From JARRKU01 sp963675565 (lineage in GTDB: Bacteria; Desulfobacterota; Desulfobacteria; Desulfobacterales; Desulfosarcinaceae), in the NCBI GenBank assembly GCA_963675565.2, contig CAXXYD010000004.1, positions 1,364,001-1,428,000 of the forward strand: DNA of 64,000 bases, written 5' to 3'. A program made the position numbers and the translations under genes. Position 1 is the stretch's first letter. Each line of letters starts with the position of its first letter. Positions 16,686 to 25,247 of the stretch are shown here, piece by piece. The notes beneath the pieces were generated by a model that saw only the letters and a program-made list of their open reading frames with translations, had not been told where the DNA came from and did no database searches.

Positions 16686-16715
16686 CGGGGAAGATGGAAA
16701 CATCTTCCCCGTTTT
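16686..16715 (+). terminator. Rho-independent terminator after flavodoxin
   Basis: CGGGGAAGATG (16686-16696), loop GAAA, CATCTTCCCCG (16701-16711), then TTTT. The 11-bp perfect stem sits between convergent flavodoxin and ftrB; a T-run is present only for the plus strand. Confidence 0.8.
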
Positions 16716-16719
16716 CGAT

Positions 16720-17052
16720 TTAGAACCCCATTTTTTCAGGCGGGCGCCGTTCCGGGACGTACTGGTGGGGAATTGTCTCATCATTCCAGGCTTTCGAGAC
16801 ATATAAATTGCAATAGCAGCTGCCGTATTCCGCAACATCGGGTTCCCGGTAAACGCATGGACAGATAATATCCTTGTCGGCCTCCCGGTCCCCGGACGCC
16901 AGCCGGCAGGGGCATACCATGTACCCGTATCGCGCTTTGTTGGCCAGCAGGGCCTCCATCAACCCCAATACATGCTCAGGGTCCTGACTGAAATAATAAC
17001 CCTTGGGCTCCTGGACTTTTTTAAGGGTATCCATTAGCTTGGCAGCATCCAT
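16720..17052 (-). CDS. Ferredoxin:thioredoxin reductase catalytic subunit-like protein
   Basis: The 110-residue protein carries the FTR catalytic signature: CPC (VCPCRL), CPC (ICPCVYREPDV) and CYC (SCYCNLYV), in the order that in FTR provides the [4Fe-4S] ligands and the redox-active disulfide. The third motif is CYC instead of the plant CHC. FTR passes electrons from ferredoxin to a thioredoxin or, here probably, to a glutaredoxin-like partner. It overlaps the preceding glutaredoxin gene by one base (TAATG), which argues for joint function. No gene for a separate FTR variable subunit is nearby. Confidence 0.88.
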   Translation of the reverse strand: MDAAKLMDTLKKVQEPKGYYFSQDPEHVLGLMEALLANKARYGYMVCPCRLASGDREADKDIICPCVYREPDVAEYGSCYCNLYVSKAWNDETIPHQYVPERRPPEKMGF

Positions 17053-17306
17053 TATAATCCCAGCGCCTCCCTGATTTCTTCTTCCTTATAGCCGACAATG
17101 ACTTTTTCACCGATGATGATGGTGGGAAACGAACACTTCGGATTCATCTTTTTAACGTCAGCCAGGATAGCTTTGCGCTCTTCCCCCTCGAGCAGATCCA
17201 CATCCACGAAATCGTACTTGACCGTACACTCGGAAAGTAACTTCTTGGTGGATTTACAGTGACTGCAGGTGCTCAATGAATAGATTTTAACCGGCTTGTC
17301 AGACAT
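17052..17306 (-). CDS. Glutaredoxin/NrdH-like thiol-disulfide protein
   Basis: The 84-residue protein has a thioredoxin-fold glutaredoxin layout: active site CSHC (KIYSLSTCSHCKSTKKLL), the cis-Pro region CSFPTIIIG and the C-terminal GYKEEEIREALGL. The start at 17306 (MSDKPVK) is favoured by AAAGGATCATATC; the frame runs open further upstream, with an in-frame ATG giving MGRKDHI, but without a better ribosome site. It is translationally coupled to the FTR-like gene, suggesting that FTR reduces it with ferredoxin electrons. Confidence 0.85.
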   Translation of the reverse strand: MSDKPVKIYSLSTCSHCKSTKKLLSECTVKYDFVDVDLLEGEERKAILADVKKMNPKCSFPTIIIGEKVIVGYKEEEIREALGL

Positions 17307-17546
17307 GATATGATCCTTTCGACCCATGTTTATGCGCTGATTGCAGGGCGCAGAACCAGCTGTGCAAGATTGCAACACAAAGAATGTCATTAATACAGCT
17401 TGTCAAAATTTGCAAACGACCTGATCGCGGTCGATCCATCCCCACCGGCCCCGGGTTTGACGCCGATTGTTAACCTATTGAAATAAAAAATATTTCCGCA
17501 TCAATCCGATTTCCGGAAATTTTCATGCAATTTATAATTTCAATGC

Positions 17547-17573
17547 TTGACACGCTATTAATTTGCGTATAAA
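17547..17573 (+). promoter_or_regulatory. Candidate sigma-70 promoter of cooS
   Basis: TTGACA (17547-17552) and TATAAA (17568-17573) with a 15-bp spacer, slightly short of optimal. The perfect inverted repeat TAGTAA-ttg-TTACTA (17580-17594) starts 6 bp after the -10 box, where a bound protein would block initiation. The cooS start is at 17649. Confidence 0.45.
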
Positions 17574-17579
17574 CCTTAA

Positions 17580-17594
17580 TAGTAATTGTTACTA
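17580..17594. promoter_or_regulatory. Candidate operator (perfect 6-3-6 inverted repeat)
   Basis: TAGTAATTGTTACTA overlaps the expected transcription start of cooS. A close relative (13 of 15 bases) lies in the gltA/nqrA gap at 9760-9774. The regulator is unknown; CRP/CooA-type half-sites (TGTCA) are absent. Confidence 0.45.
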
Positions 17595-17648
17595 ATAAAT
17601 CAAACCCAATTTATCTGGCTAAATAACTTTTCCACGAAGGGAGAAAAA

Positions 17649-19619
17649 ATGCCGATCACGAAAAAACCCGAAAAAGCCCCCATTCCCGTTTCTGATTTCA
17701 CCATTTGCGATGCCACCCAGCAAATGCTTGAAAAAGCCCGCAGAGACGGTGTCGAAACTGCATTCGACCGCGCCGCAAGCATGAAGGCATGCCCCATCGG
17801 GGCCAACTCCGCCTGCTGCAAGCACTGTTCCATGGGCCCCTGCCGCCTCAATTCCAATGACCCCTATGGCAAGGTGGGTGTCTGCGGCGCCACCATCGAC
17901 ACCATTCAGGCCCGAAACTTTGCCCGCATGGTGGCCTCCGGAAGCGCCGCCCACACCGACCACGGCATGGCCATGGTGGACCTTTTCCGCGAAGTGGTCA
18001 ACGGCCATATCAACGAGTATAAAATCAAGGACGTCGGTAAACTGGAAAAAGTCGCCCAATCCATTGGTATCGAAACCGAGGGGCGCACGGTCAAGGAGAT
18101 CGCCACCGACCTCTACACTGAACTGGAACGGACCTATACCCAGGTGGAAGGAGAAATCCCTTTTGCCAAGCGTGTCCCGGCGAAAACCCTGGAAACCTGG
18201 CGCAAGATGGGCATCGTGCCCCGCGGGGCGATGCGTGAAATCATGGAGCTAATGCACCGCACCCACATGGGCGTGGACCAGCATTATGAAAACATCACCA
18301 AACAATGCAGCCGCACGGCCCTGGCCGACGGATGGGGCGGCTCCATGGTGGCCACCGAAATCTCAGACATTCTTTTCGGTACCCCCACCCCGGTGGCCGT
18401 GGACGTCAACATGGGCGTCCTCAAAGAAGACCATGTCAACATCATCGTCCATGGTCATGAGCCCAACATGTTCGAATCCATGCTGGTCTCGGTGAACGAG
18501 CCCACCCTGGTCCAGGCGGCCAGGGATGCCGGTGCCGCCGGCATCAATCTGGTGGGCATGTGCTGTTCCGGTGCCGAAATGATGTCCCGGCACGGCGTTC
18601 CCCATGCCGGCAACTTCATGTCCACGGAAGCCATCCTGGTGACCAATGCCGTGGACGTCATGTGCGTGGACATTCAGTGCATCAAGCAGGGCCTGGTGGC
18701 TGTGGCGGACTGCTACAAGACCCCCCTGATCACCACCAATCCCAGAGCGCACATCGAGGGCGCCACCCACATCGAATTCAATGACCACGACCCGCAGGCC
18801 TGCACCGACGAGGTGGTCATCAAAGCCATCACCCGCTTCAAGGACCGCACCGGTGCCATCGAGATCCCCAACATCCGCAATACCGGTATTCATGGGTTCT
18901 CACACGAGTACATCAACTACATGCTGGGCGGCTCCTTCCGGGGCTCCTACACCCCGCTCAACGACAATATCATCAATGGCCGTATCCGCGGCGTGGCCGG
19001 TGTCGTGGGCTGCACCAACCCCAGGGTCAAACAGGACTGGGTCCATGTCGAGCTGGTCAAAGAACTCATTAAAAATGATGTCCTCGTGCTGCAGACCGGC
19101 TGTTCCCAGATTTCCCTGGCCAAAGAAGGGCTCTACACACCGGAAGCCGCCCACCTGGCCGGTCCGGGTCTTAAGGAGGTCTGTGAAACCGTGGGTATGC
19201 CGCCCTGTCTGGGCGTCGGGTCCTGCGTGGACAACAGCCGCATCCTGATCGCCGCCTCCGAAATGGTGCGCGTCGGCGGCCTCGGAGACTGTATCGCCGA
19301 TCTGCCGGCAGCCGGCGCCGCCCCCGAGTGGATGAGCGAAAAGGCCATCAGCATCGGGCAGTACTTCGTCGCTTCAGGCGTCTACACCGTATTCGGCGTC
19401 ACCTTCCCCATTGTGGAGGAAACCAAGTTCCACAAACTCCTTTTCAAGGGGCTGGAGGAGCAAGGTTTGGGCAAATGGGGATTCACCGCCGATCCTTACG
19501 AAATGGCCCACAAGATGATCGCCCATATCGACAAAAAGAGAAAAGCCCTCGGCATTGACAAGGCCCGCGACCGCGTCCTCATGGACATGGCCGACAGGCG
19601 CCAGATCGATGCTGCTTAG
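17649..19619 (+). CDS. cooS: Anaerobic carbon monoxide dehydrogenase, catalytic subunit (Ni-Fe-S)
   Basis: The 656-residue protein is a CooS-type CO dehydrogenase, a cytoplasmic homodimer interconverting CO and CO2. The N-terminal Cys pattern (CPIGANSACCKHCSMGPC ... GVCGA) supplies the D and B clusters; the C-cluster region shows HGHEP, CCSGAEM, GCTNPR, TGCSQ and SCVDN. Start at 17649 is set by GAAGGGAGAAAAA. No cooF, cooC or acetyl-CoA synthase gene adjoins it, so electrons probably go to a free ferredoxin or flavodoxin and Ni insertion is served from elsewhere. It stands as a single gene with its own promoter and terminator. Confidence 0.96.
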   Translation: MPITKKPEKAPIPVSDFTICDATQQMLEKARRDGVETAFDRAASMKACPIGANSACCKHCSMGPCRLNSNDPYGKVGVCGATIDTIQARNFARMVASGSAAHTDHGMAMVDLFREVVNGHINEYKIKDVGKLEKVAQSIGIETEGRTVKEIATDLYTELERTYTQVEGEIPFAKRVPAKTLETWRKMGIVPRGAMREIMELMHRTHMGVDQHYENITKQCSRTALADGWGGSMVATEISDILFGTPTPVAVDVNMGVLKEDHVNIIVHGHEPNMFESMLVSVNEPTLVQAARDAGAAGINLVGMCCSGAEMMSRHGVPHAGNFMSTEAILVTNAVDVMCVDIQCIKQGLVAVADCYKTPLITTNPRAHIEGATHIEFNDHDPQACTDEVVIKAITRFKDRTGAIEIPNIRNTGIHGFSHEYINYMLGGSFRGSYTPLNDNIINGRIRGVAGVVGCTNPRVKQDWVHVELVKELIKNDVLVLQTGCSQISLAKEGLYTPEAAHLAGPGLKEVCETVGMPPCLGVGSCVDNSRILIAASEMVRVGGLGDCIADLPAAGAAPEWMSEKAISIGQYFVASGVYTVFGVTFPIVEETKFHKLLFKGLEEQGLGKWGFTADPYEMAHKMIAHIDKKRKALGIDKARDRVLMDMADRRQIDAA

Positions 19620-19661
19620 CCAAGCGTTGTTCCATGCACTGTAGGTGCAACCTCCCCCTGA

Positions 19662-19691
19662 ACGGGGCCCCTTTCGGGGCCCCGTTTTTTT
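19662..19691 (+). terminator. Rho-independent terminator of cooS
   Basis: ACGGGGCCCC (19662-19671), loop TTTC, GGGGCCCCGT (19676-19685), then a run of T to 19691. Perfect 10-bp GC-rich stem 42 bases after the cooS stop. Confidence 0.9.
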
Positions 19692-19701
19692 GGGGACGCG
19701 G

Positions 19702-19841
19702 GGGGGCGCCCTTAATTATTAACTCAACTGTCGGCTTTCAAGAACCGGCGTCATCAGCGTGTGGTTTTGGTCACACGCTGATGACGCCTCGTGCACTGAA
19801 ACCTTGAATATCAGTTGAGTGAATAAGTTAAGGGCGCCCCC
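19702..19841. repeat. 140-bp nested palindromic element (MITE/REP-like)
   Basis: The ends are inverted: GGGGGCGCCCTTAA (19702-19715) with TTAAGGGCGCCCCC (19828-19841), continued inside by ACTCAACTG with CAGTTGAGT. A second, separate hairpin fills the centre: GGCGTCATCAGCGTGTG (19747-19763), 8-base loop, CACACGCTGATGACGCC (19772-19788), a perfect 17-bp stem. Between them short TTCAAG/CTTGAA pieces also pair. The element abuts the stop codon of hrpB exactly. No transposase gene is present; a non-autonomous mobile or REP-type element is the likeliest explanation. Confidence 0.75.
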
Positions 19842-22379
19842 TCATTTCCCTTTAGGTTTGGCACGCGCGGTGGCCTGCGCCTTGAGTGGATCGTCGGGCC
19901 AGAAATGTTTGGGATAGCGGCCTTTGAGTTCTTTTTTGACTGCCGGATAGCCTGTTTTCCAAAAACCGGCCAGATCCTGGGTCACCTGCACTGGCCGGCC
20001 GGCCGGAGAGAGCAGATGGATAAGCAGCGGCTGGCGGCCCCCGGCGATCACGGGAGTCTGCTCAAGGCCGAACAGCTCCTGAAGGCGTACGGCCAGAACA
20101 GGGATCGCGCCCGTATAGTCGATAGGAATTCGCGACCCGCTGGGAACGGTCCAATGGGTCGGTGCCAGGGTCTCGATCCGTCGCTGGCGGTCAGGGTGCA
20201 GCTGGGAAACCAGGGCCCCCCGCAGATCCACCTGCGCCAGATCGCGCAAACGGCTCATTCCCGACAGGTAGGGGGCGAGCCACTGGTTCAGGCGCTGCAC
20301 CAGGCGCTTGTCGGAAAGATCCGGCCATTCGTTTGTTTCGGGGAAAAGCCTGTGGAGAAAGCACACCCGCGACTGCCAGTTGCGCAAAGACTTGTTCCAG
20401 GGCAGGGCATCCATGCCGCTTTGCGCAATGCCCTCTATCAGGGCGGCCAGCACCTGCCCGGCATCCGGCTGCTCCAACCGCTCCGATGTCAGGGTCAGTG
20501 CGCCCAGGCACAATTTGCGCCGGGAGGCCACCGATTGGCTTCGGGCATCCCAGCCGACAAGGTCCTGCCACCGCAGTTCAGCAGCAAATTGTTCTTCCAG
20601 CATCGCCTGCCCGTATGCAGCGGCTCTGTAAATACGCCCGTCAAGCCGGTTGCCATCGGTTTCAACCGCCACGATAAATTCTTCTGCCGCCATGGGATCT
20701 GCCGGGTCCAGACAAATCCCCTGTCCCCCGGTCATCAGGAAACGCCCCCGCTCCCCGGGCCTGCGTTGGGCGATGCGATCCGGATAGGCCCATGCCAGCA
20801 GGCGGCCGATGGACAATGGCGACGGCGTTTTGCCGCCCCTGGCCCGGCCCGCCAGAAGGCGCAGTCGATCGGCCACGGCAATGATGTTCCGGCATGCCGC
20901 ACGATTCAACCGTGCCAGGGAACCGGGAAGCCCTTTTCCCTGGCGCAGGGCATGCAGCACGTCAAAGCGCAGCTGCAGATCGACCTCGTTTTGACCGCGG
21001 TCAAAACGCAGGGGGTCACGTTCGGTGAGCAGCGCGGCCAGATCACAGGCGGCCGCCGTATGGCCGACCCGGCGGGCCATCAGCAGCATATGGGCCAGCC
21101 GTGGGTGAACCGGCATGGCCGCCATCCTGCGGCCATGCCCGGTGATGCGGTTGCGCCGGTCCAGGGCACCCAATGCCTGCAGCAGTTCACACGCCGCGCT
21201 ATAGGTGCTTTCGGGAGGCGGATCGAGCCACTTCAAGTCACTGGGATGGTTGACCCCCCACAGGGCCAGTTCCAGGGCCAGGCCGCACAGATCGGCGTCC
21301 AGTATCTCCGGCCGGCGGGCGGCGGGCAGTGTTGGCTGGATGGCCTCCGACCACAGCCGCAGGCAGACCCCCGGCCCCTGCCGGCCGGCACGACCCCTGC
21401 GCTGATCCGCAGCGGCTTGAGACACCGGCAGCGTCACCAACCGGGACATCCCGCTGCGCACATCGAAGCGGGGAACCCGCTGCAGTCCGCTGTCCACCAC
21501 CATGGCGATGCCCTCGATGGTCAGGCTGGTTTCGGCAATGGATGTGGCCAGAACGATTTTATGACGCCCGGCCGGCGCCGGCGATATGGCACGGTCCTGT
21601 TCTTCCGGGCTCAGGTTGCCCAGCAGGGGCGTCACCTGCCACTGCCGTCCCAGTCCGGCGCCGTCCAGCATGCGGGCCACCTGCCGGATTTCCGCCGCAC
21701 CGGGCAAAAACACCAGGATACTGCCGCGTTCTTCCCGAATGGCGGCAAGAACCGCCCGGGTCACATCCGCCATGGCGCCGGAGGGGGTATGGCTCCCCAC
21801 ATAGCGGGTCTCGACGGGATGGAACCGGCCTTTCGCCGCAATAACAGGGGTATTTCCCAACACGGCGGCAATGGCTTCCGTCTGCAGGGTCGCCGACATG
21901 ACCAGCAACCTGAGTTCGGCATTGAACACACCCTGGATATCCAGGCACAGAGCCAGCCCGAGATCGGCGTCAAGGCTGCGTTCGTGGAATTCATCAAAGA
22001 TTACCAGCCCAACTCCCTTCAGAGCAGGATCACTTTGTAGCATTCGGGTAAGGACCCCTTCGGTCATGACCTCGATTCGTGTTTGTGGTCCGACCCTGGT
22101 ATCCATACGAACCCGGTGCCCGATGGTTTGTCCGACGGACTCCCCCAGCAGGCAGGCCATCCGGCGGGCCGCGGACCGGGCAGCCAGCCGGCGCGGCGCC
22201 AGCAAATAGATCTTGCGGCCCCGCAGCCAGCCGACATCCAACAGGTTCAGGGGCACAGCGGTGGTCTTGCCGGCGCCGGGCGGCGCCTGCAGCACGGCAC
22301 AACAATTATCGTCAAGTGCCTGCCGCAAATCTTTAAAAATCGAAGCAACCGGCAAGTCGGTAATCGCGCACCCGCTCAA
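19842..22379 (-). CDS. hrpB: ATP-dependent helicase HrpB
   Basis: The protein of about 845 residues is a DEAH-type helicase of the HrpB family: Walker A in QAPPGAGKTTAVPLNLL, DEFHERSLDADL as motif II, SATLQ as motif III, TSIAETSLTIEGI as motif V and QRRGRAGRQGPG as motif VI, followed by the HrpB-specific C-terminal half. The frame is open to 22613, but the preferred start is the TTG at 22379 ((M)SGCAITDLPV), 7 bases after GCAGGAGGG and at the position where family members begin. An ATG at 22421 lacks a ribosome site. Its cellular role is poorly defined in bacteria. Confidence 0.93.
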   Translation of the reverse strand: MSGCAITDLPVASIFKDLRQALDDNCCAVLQAPPGAGKTTAVPLNLLDVGWLRGRKIYLLAPRRLAARSAARRMACLLGESVGQTIGHRVRMDTRVGPQTRIEVMTEGVLTRMLQSDPALKGVGLVIFDEFHERSLDADLGLALCLDIQGVFNAELRLLVMSATLQTEAIAAVLGNTPVIAAKGRFHPVETRYVGSHTPSGAMADVTRAVLAAIREERGSILVFLPGAAEIRQVARMLDGAGLGRQWQVTPLLGNLSPEEQDRAISPAPAGRHKIVLATSIAETSLTIEGIAMVVDSGLQRVPRFDVRSGMSRLVTLPVSQAAADQRRGRAGRQGPGVCLRLWSEAIQPTLPAARRPEILDADLCGLALELALWGVNHPSDLKWLDPPPESTYSAACELLQALGALDRRNRITGHGRRMAAMPVHPRLAHMLLMARRVGHTAAACDLAALLTERDPLRFDRGQNEVDLQLRFDVLHALRQGKGLPGSLARLNRAACRNIIAVADRLRLLAGRARGGKTPSPLSIGRLLAWAYPDRIAQRRPGERGRFLMTGGQGICLDPADPMAAEEFIVAVETDGNRLDGRIYRAAAYGQAMLEEQFAAELRWQDLVGWDARSQSVASRRKLCLGALTLTSERLEQPDAGQVLAALIEGIAQSGMDALPWNKSLRNWQSRVCFLHRLFPETNEWPDLSDKRLVQRLNQWLAPYLSGMSRLRDLAQVDLRGALVSQLHPDRQRRIETLAPTHWTVPSGSRIPIDYTGAIPVLAVRLQELFGLEQTPVIAGGRQPLLIHLLSPAGRPVQVTQDLAGFWKTGYPAVKKELKGRYPKHFWPDDPLKAQATARAKPKGK

Positions 22380-22628
22380 ATTCAACCCTCCTGCAAAAAA
22401 GAAGCATCCGGGCGCGAGCATAGTATATCCAGCCAGAATATGAAAATCCAAATATCCGACCGGGTTCCGTGTCGGCAAGGTCCTGCGACGGCATTGCGGG
22501 CCGGCGGTAGCGGCGGGACGCGCTCCCACAGGCTTCACGGCTTTTTTTAATGGAGTGACATCAGAAAGCGCTTCAGGGCACGGGCTGTTGGCCCCATGAT
22601 CGATCCCGGGCAATCAGCGGCCGGAGGT

Positions 22629-23411
22629 TCAAATTGCATTTGGCCGGCTGAACTTGCTGGCCCGCCGCCAGACCCAGTGCTGCATACGGCAGTAGGTATT
22701 GGGCGCCAGGGCAAAAAAGAATTTCAGGAACTTGAACGAGACGGGTTCGTCATAATGGGCAATCCACCTGGAACTGTTCTGGAATTTCTCAATATGAAGG
22801 GCGACGCGATCTGCTGAAGGGGCATTATTGCAGCGCCTGGCGCGAACTTTGTGCCCTTTCTCGTTCAGGCGATTGACCGGGGCCCAGGACAGCGGTCCGT
22901 GGATAGCACCCGGACGGTAAAGCCGCAGTTTGATGTGGGGGTTGGCATGTCCCAGGATGGGACCGGTTCCCTGGACAAAGAAATGCAGGGCCGCCTTGGA
23001 GGCGTGGTAGACCGGGCCGAAGGCGGACGGACTGCCGTCGGCAATGGACCCGATGGCAATAATATCCAAATTTTTTTGGGCTGTTTGGGCCGCTTCCAGA
23101 GCAAACAACGCTGGAAACGTGTAATTGATGGTGGTGATGGACCGGGTGACCCCGGGCAGGGGTTCACCCATGGGGCCAATTTCTTTTTCAATCGCGCCGG
23201 CGTTGAGGTAGACCAGATCGGGCGCCGTTTTCAGCAGCGCCCGGGCATCCTCGACGCTTTCCTGGGCACTGGTAATCCATTCGTGGCATACATCGTTGTG
23301 CCGGGCCGCCTGTCGCGTGACCCCGCATACGGTCCAGCCGCGTTTCATGTACAGCCGACCCAGGGCCGATCCCAGGGTTCCGGTGATACCGGTGATCAGT
23401 ACTTTTTTCAT
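22629..23411 (-). CDS. SDR-family NAD(P)-dependent oxidoreductase
   Basis: The 260-residue protein has the short-chain dehydrogenase nucleotide loop GITGTLGSALG (TGxxGxxG), NAGAIE, and the catalytic YHASKAAL (Tyr and Lys). The C-terminal ending (FKFLKFFFALAPNTYCRMQHWVWRRASK) is hydrophobic and basic and not part of the standard fold. The start MKKVLITG at 23411 has GGAGCCAGG in front. Substrate unknown. It lies between hrpB and the GMC oxidoreductase gene on the same strand, but 330 bp from the latter. Confidence 0.85.
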   Translation of the reverse strand: MKKVLITGITGTLGSALGRLYMKRGWTVCGVTRQAARHNDVCHEWITSAQESVEDARALLKTAPDLVYLNAGAIEKEIGPMGEPLPGVTRSITTINYTFPALFALEAAQTAQKNLDIIAIGSIADGSPSAFGPVYHASKAALHFFVQGTGPILGHANPHIKLRLYRPGAIHGPLSWAPVNRLNEKGHKVRARRCNNAPSADRVALHIEKFQNSSRWIAHYDEPVSFKFLKFFFALAPNTYCRMQHWVWRRASKFSRPNAI

Positions 23412-23741
23412 GAACCTGGCTCCAATCTTCGGGTTTCCCAAAAGAACAGCTTAAAAAATGCCGGGAAAGCGTCCTGGACCTGGGTACGCCGTGGACCTGG
23501 GTTTGTGAATTGCGGCGCTGTACGGTGCCGTTGCAGCCCGCAAACCGTTGTCAATACACAACGGATGGGCATAAAGCCCGGCCCTGCGAAACCCGTGTAT
23601 TCATTGTAGCGGGAATTATCCGCGCCCGCGGCAATCAACCTTTCTCCTTAAACACACGCTGTCGGGAGCCCGTTGACGGTGCCTGAATCTACCATTGCGC
23701 TGCTTTCATTGCCGGCATGTTAGAAAACCGTTAGAAAATCG
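23412..23741. other. 330-bp intergenic stretch with short direct repeats
   Basis: No supported gene. TGGACCTGGGT occurs twice (about 23473 and 23492), and GTTAGAAAA is repeated near the end of the GMC gene (23720-23740). Nothing else recognised. Confidence 0.35.
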
Positions 23742-25247
23742 TTACGACAGCAAACTGGCCACCCGCAGTGCATTGGCGATAATGGTCAATGCCGGGGCCA
23801 CGCCGAGGGAGGTGGGCATAAAACTGCCGTCCGCAACGTACAGATTGTCCATGTGATGGAGCCGGCAGTCGCGGTCCAGAGCACTTGAGCGCGGATCGTT
23901 GCCGAAGCGGCAGGTCCCCACCTGGTGAGCCGTATGCAGCTTCTCGTGTCCGGCAATCATGGAAAAGGACACACTGGCCGGGATACGGCGCATGACGGCG
24001 CCGAAACTGTTTCGCATGAGCCGGGCGCGGTAGATATCATAAGGATGATAGCGGTGCCGGATGGCAATACCACCGCCCCGGACCATCACCCGGTTGGAGG
24101 CCTGGGGCAGGTCTTCAATGGCCCCGGCAAAAGTGATGTTGCGTGCCAGGGCCATCTGCAGCAACCGTCCGGGCAGCGGAAAAGGCAGCTGCCCGGCCAT
24201 GGTCAATACACCCGGGATGGGCATTTGCTGGATGTAGCCCAGTTTATGGGGCACCCCACTGCGGTGTATATAATAATCGGTCAGGCCCAGTTGTTTGAGA
24301 AAGCTTTCGCCGGCCCCGGTGGGTCGCACGCGCAGCGCCACGAATATAACGCCCAGGTGGAACATGTAGTTGCACCCGATATTCGCATTGCCGCCGGTAA
24401 GCCCGTGCTGCATCAGAAACACCGGCGTGCCGATAGCGCCTGCGGCCAGGATGAGCAGATCGGCCGCCACACGGAAAGAGCCGTTTCTGCCGCACAGCTC
24501 AAGACCGGTCACTCGACGGCCACGGGTATGCACTGCGACCACCTCGGTTTCGGTACACAGGTCGGCATGATAATCCGCCATGGCCGGGGCCACACAGCGG
24601 TCAAGGCTCGAAGCCCGGGCCTGGTGCGGGCAGATGTACCCGGGACATGTGGGGCACCGGGTGCAGCACCGGGGGTCGATGCCCATGGGCAGGACAAAAG
24701 GATGGAGCCCGAGCTTGCGGAAATGGTTCTGCAGCATTCGATTGGTGGGATGCAGCGGCAGGGGGACCCCGGGATAGGCCGAGGAACGCCGTTGGAGAAA
24801 GGGTACGGCCTGGCCGGACAGGCCGGCCATGGCGTACAGATTTTCCGCTTCAGCATAAAACGGCGCCAGCGTGTCGTAAGGAACGGGCCAGTCCCACAGG
24901 GAACGATCGATATACCGTCCGTAATATTGCCCGGGGCTGAAATCGCTCTGCCCCGGCCGGAGCAGGCAGGCGCCGTAAAGGGCGGTACTGCCCCCTGCGA
25001 TTCCGCCGATGAAAGCCCGATCCCGCATAGCGCCGAAATCGATGATACGATTGTCGGCGGCCCGTTTCTCGATCTGCATGGCCCGTTCATCCTGAAAAAC
25101 AGCGCGATGGTCAAACAGCGGGCCGCGTTCGACGAAAAGGACCCGTTTGCCCCGGGAGGCCAACCTGAAACCGGCTGTCCCGCCGCCGGCTCCCGTGCCG
25201 ACGACAACGGCGTCATATCGATTGGACAAGTAGTGTGCTGCATTCAT
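23742..25247 (-). CDS. GMC-family FAD-dependent oxidoreductase with Cys cluster
   Basis: The 501-residue protein has an N-terminal FAD loop GTGAGGGTAG (17-26), the E40 ribose-binding end of the Rossmann fold (VLFVERG), and the GMC C-terminus HQVGTCRFG ... DNLYVADGSFMPTSLG. A cysteine cluster at 194-206 (CCTRCPTCPGYIC) resembles the Fe-S ligating region of electron-transferring GMC dehydrogenases rather than H2O2-producing oxidases. No signal peptide and no membrane-bound cytochrome partner are seen. It probably oxidises an alcohol or sugar; substrate unknown. Confidence 0.85.
   Translation of the reverse strand: MNAAHYLSNRYDAVVVGTGAGGGTAGFRLASRGKRVLFVERGPLFDHRAVFQDERAMQIEKRAADNRIIDFGAMRDRAFIGGIAGGSTALYGACLLRPGQSDFSPGQYYGRYIDRSLWDWPVPYDTLAPFYAEAENLYAMAGLSGQAVPFLQRRSSAYPGVPLPLHPTNRMLQNHFRKLGLHPFVLPMGIDPRCCTRCPTCPGYICPHQARASSLDRCVAPAMADYHADLCTETEVVAVHTRGRRVTGLELCGRNGSFRVAADLLILAAGAIGTPVFLMQHGLTGGNANIGCNYMFHLGVIFVALRVRPTGAGESFLKQLGLTDYYIHRSGVPHKLGYIQQMPIPGVLTMAGQLPFPLPGRLLQMALARNITFAGAIEDLPQASNRVMVRGGGIAIRHRYHPYDIYRARLMRNSFGAVMRRIPASVSFSMIAGHEKLHTAHQVGTCRFGNDPRSSALDRDCRLHHMDNLYVADGSFMPTSLGVAPALTIIANALRVASLLS

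Noticed and set aside
17580..17594. CooA/CRP binding site upstream of cooS
   Set aside because: The inverted repeat lacks TGTCA/TGTGA half-sites.
19905..22040. 711-codon plus-strand open frame opposite hrpB
   Set aside because: It is the antisense of a well-supported helicase gene, is Pro/Gly/Gln-rich without motifs, and is a by-product of high GC content.
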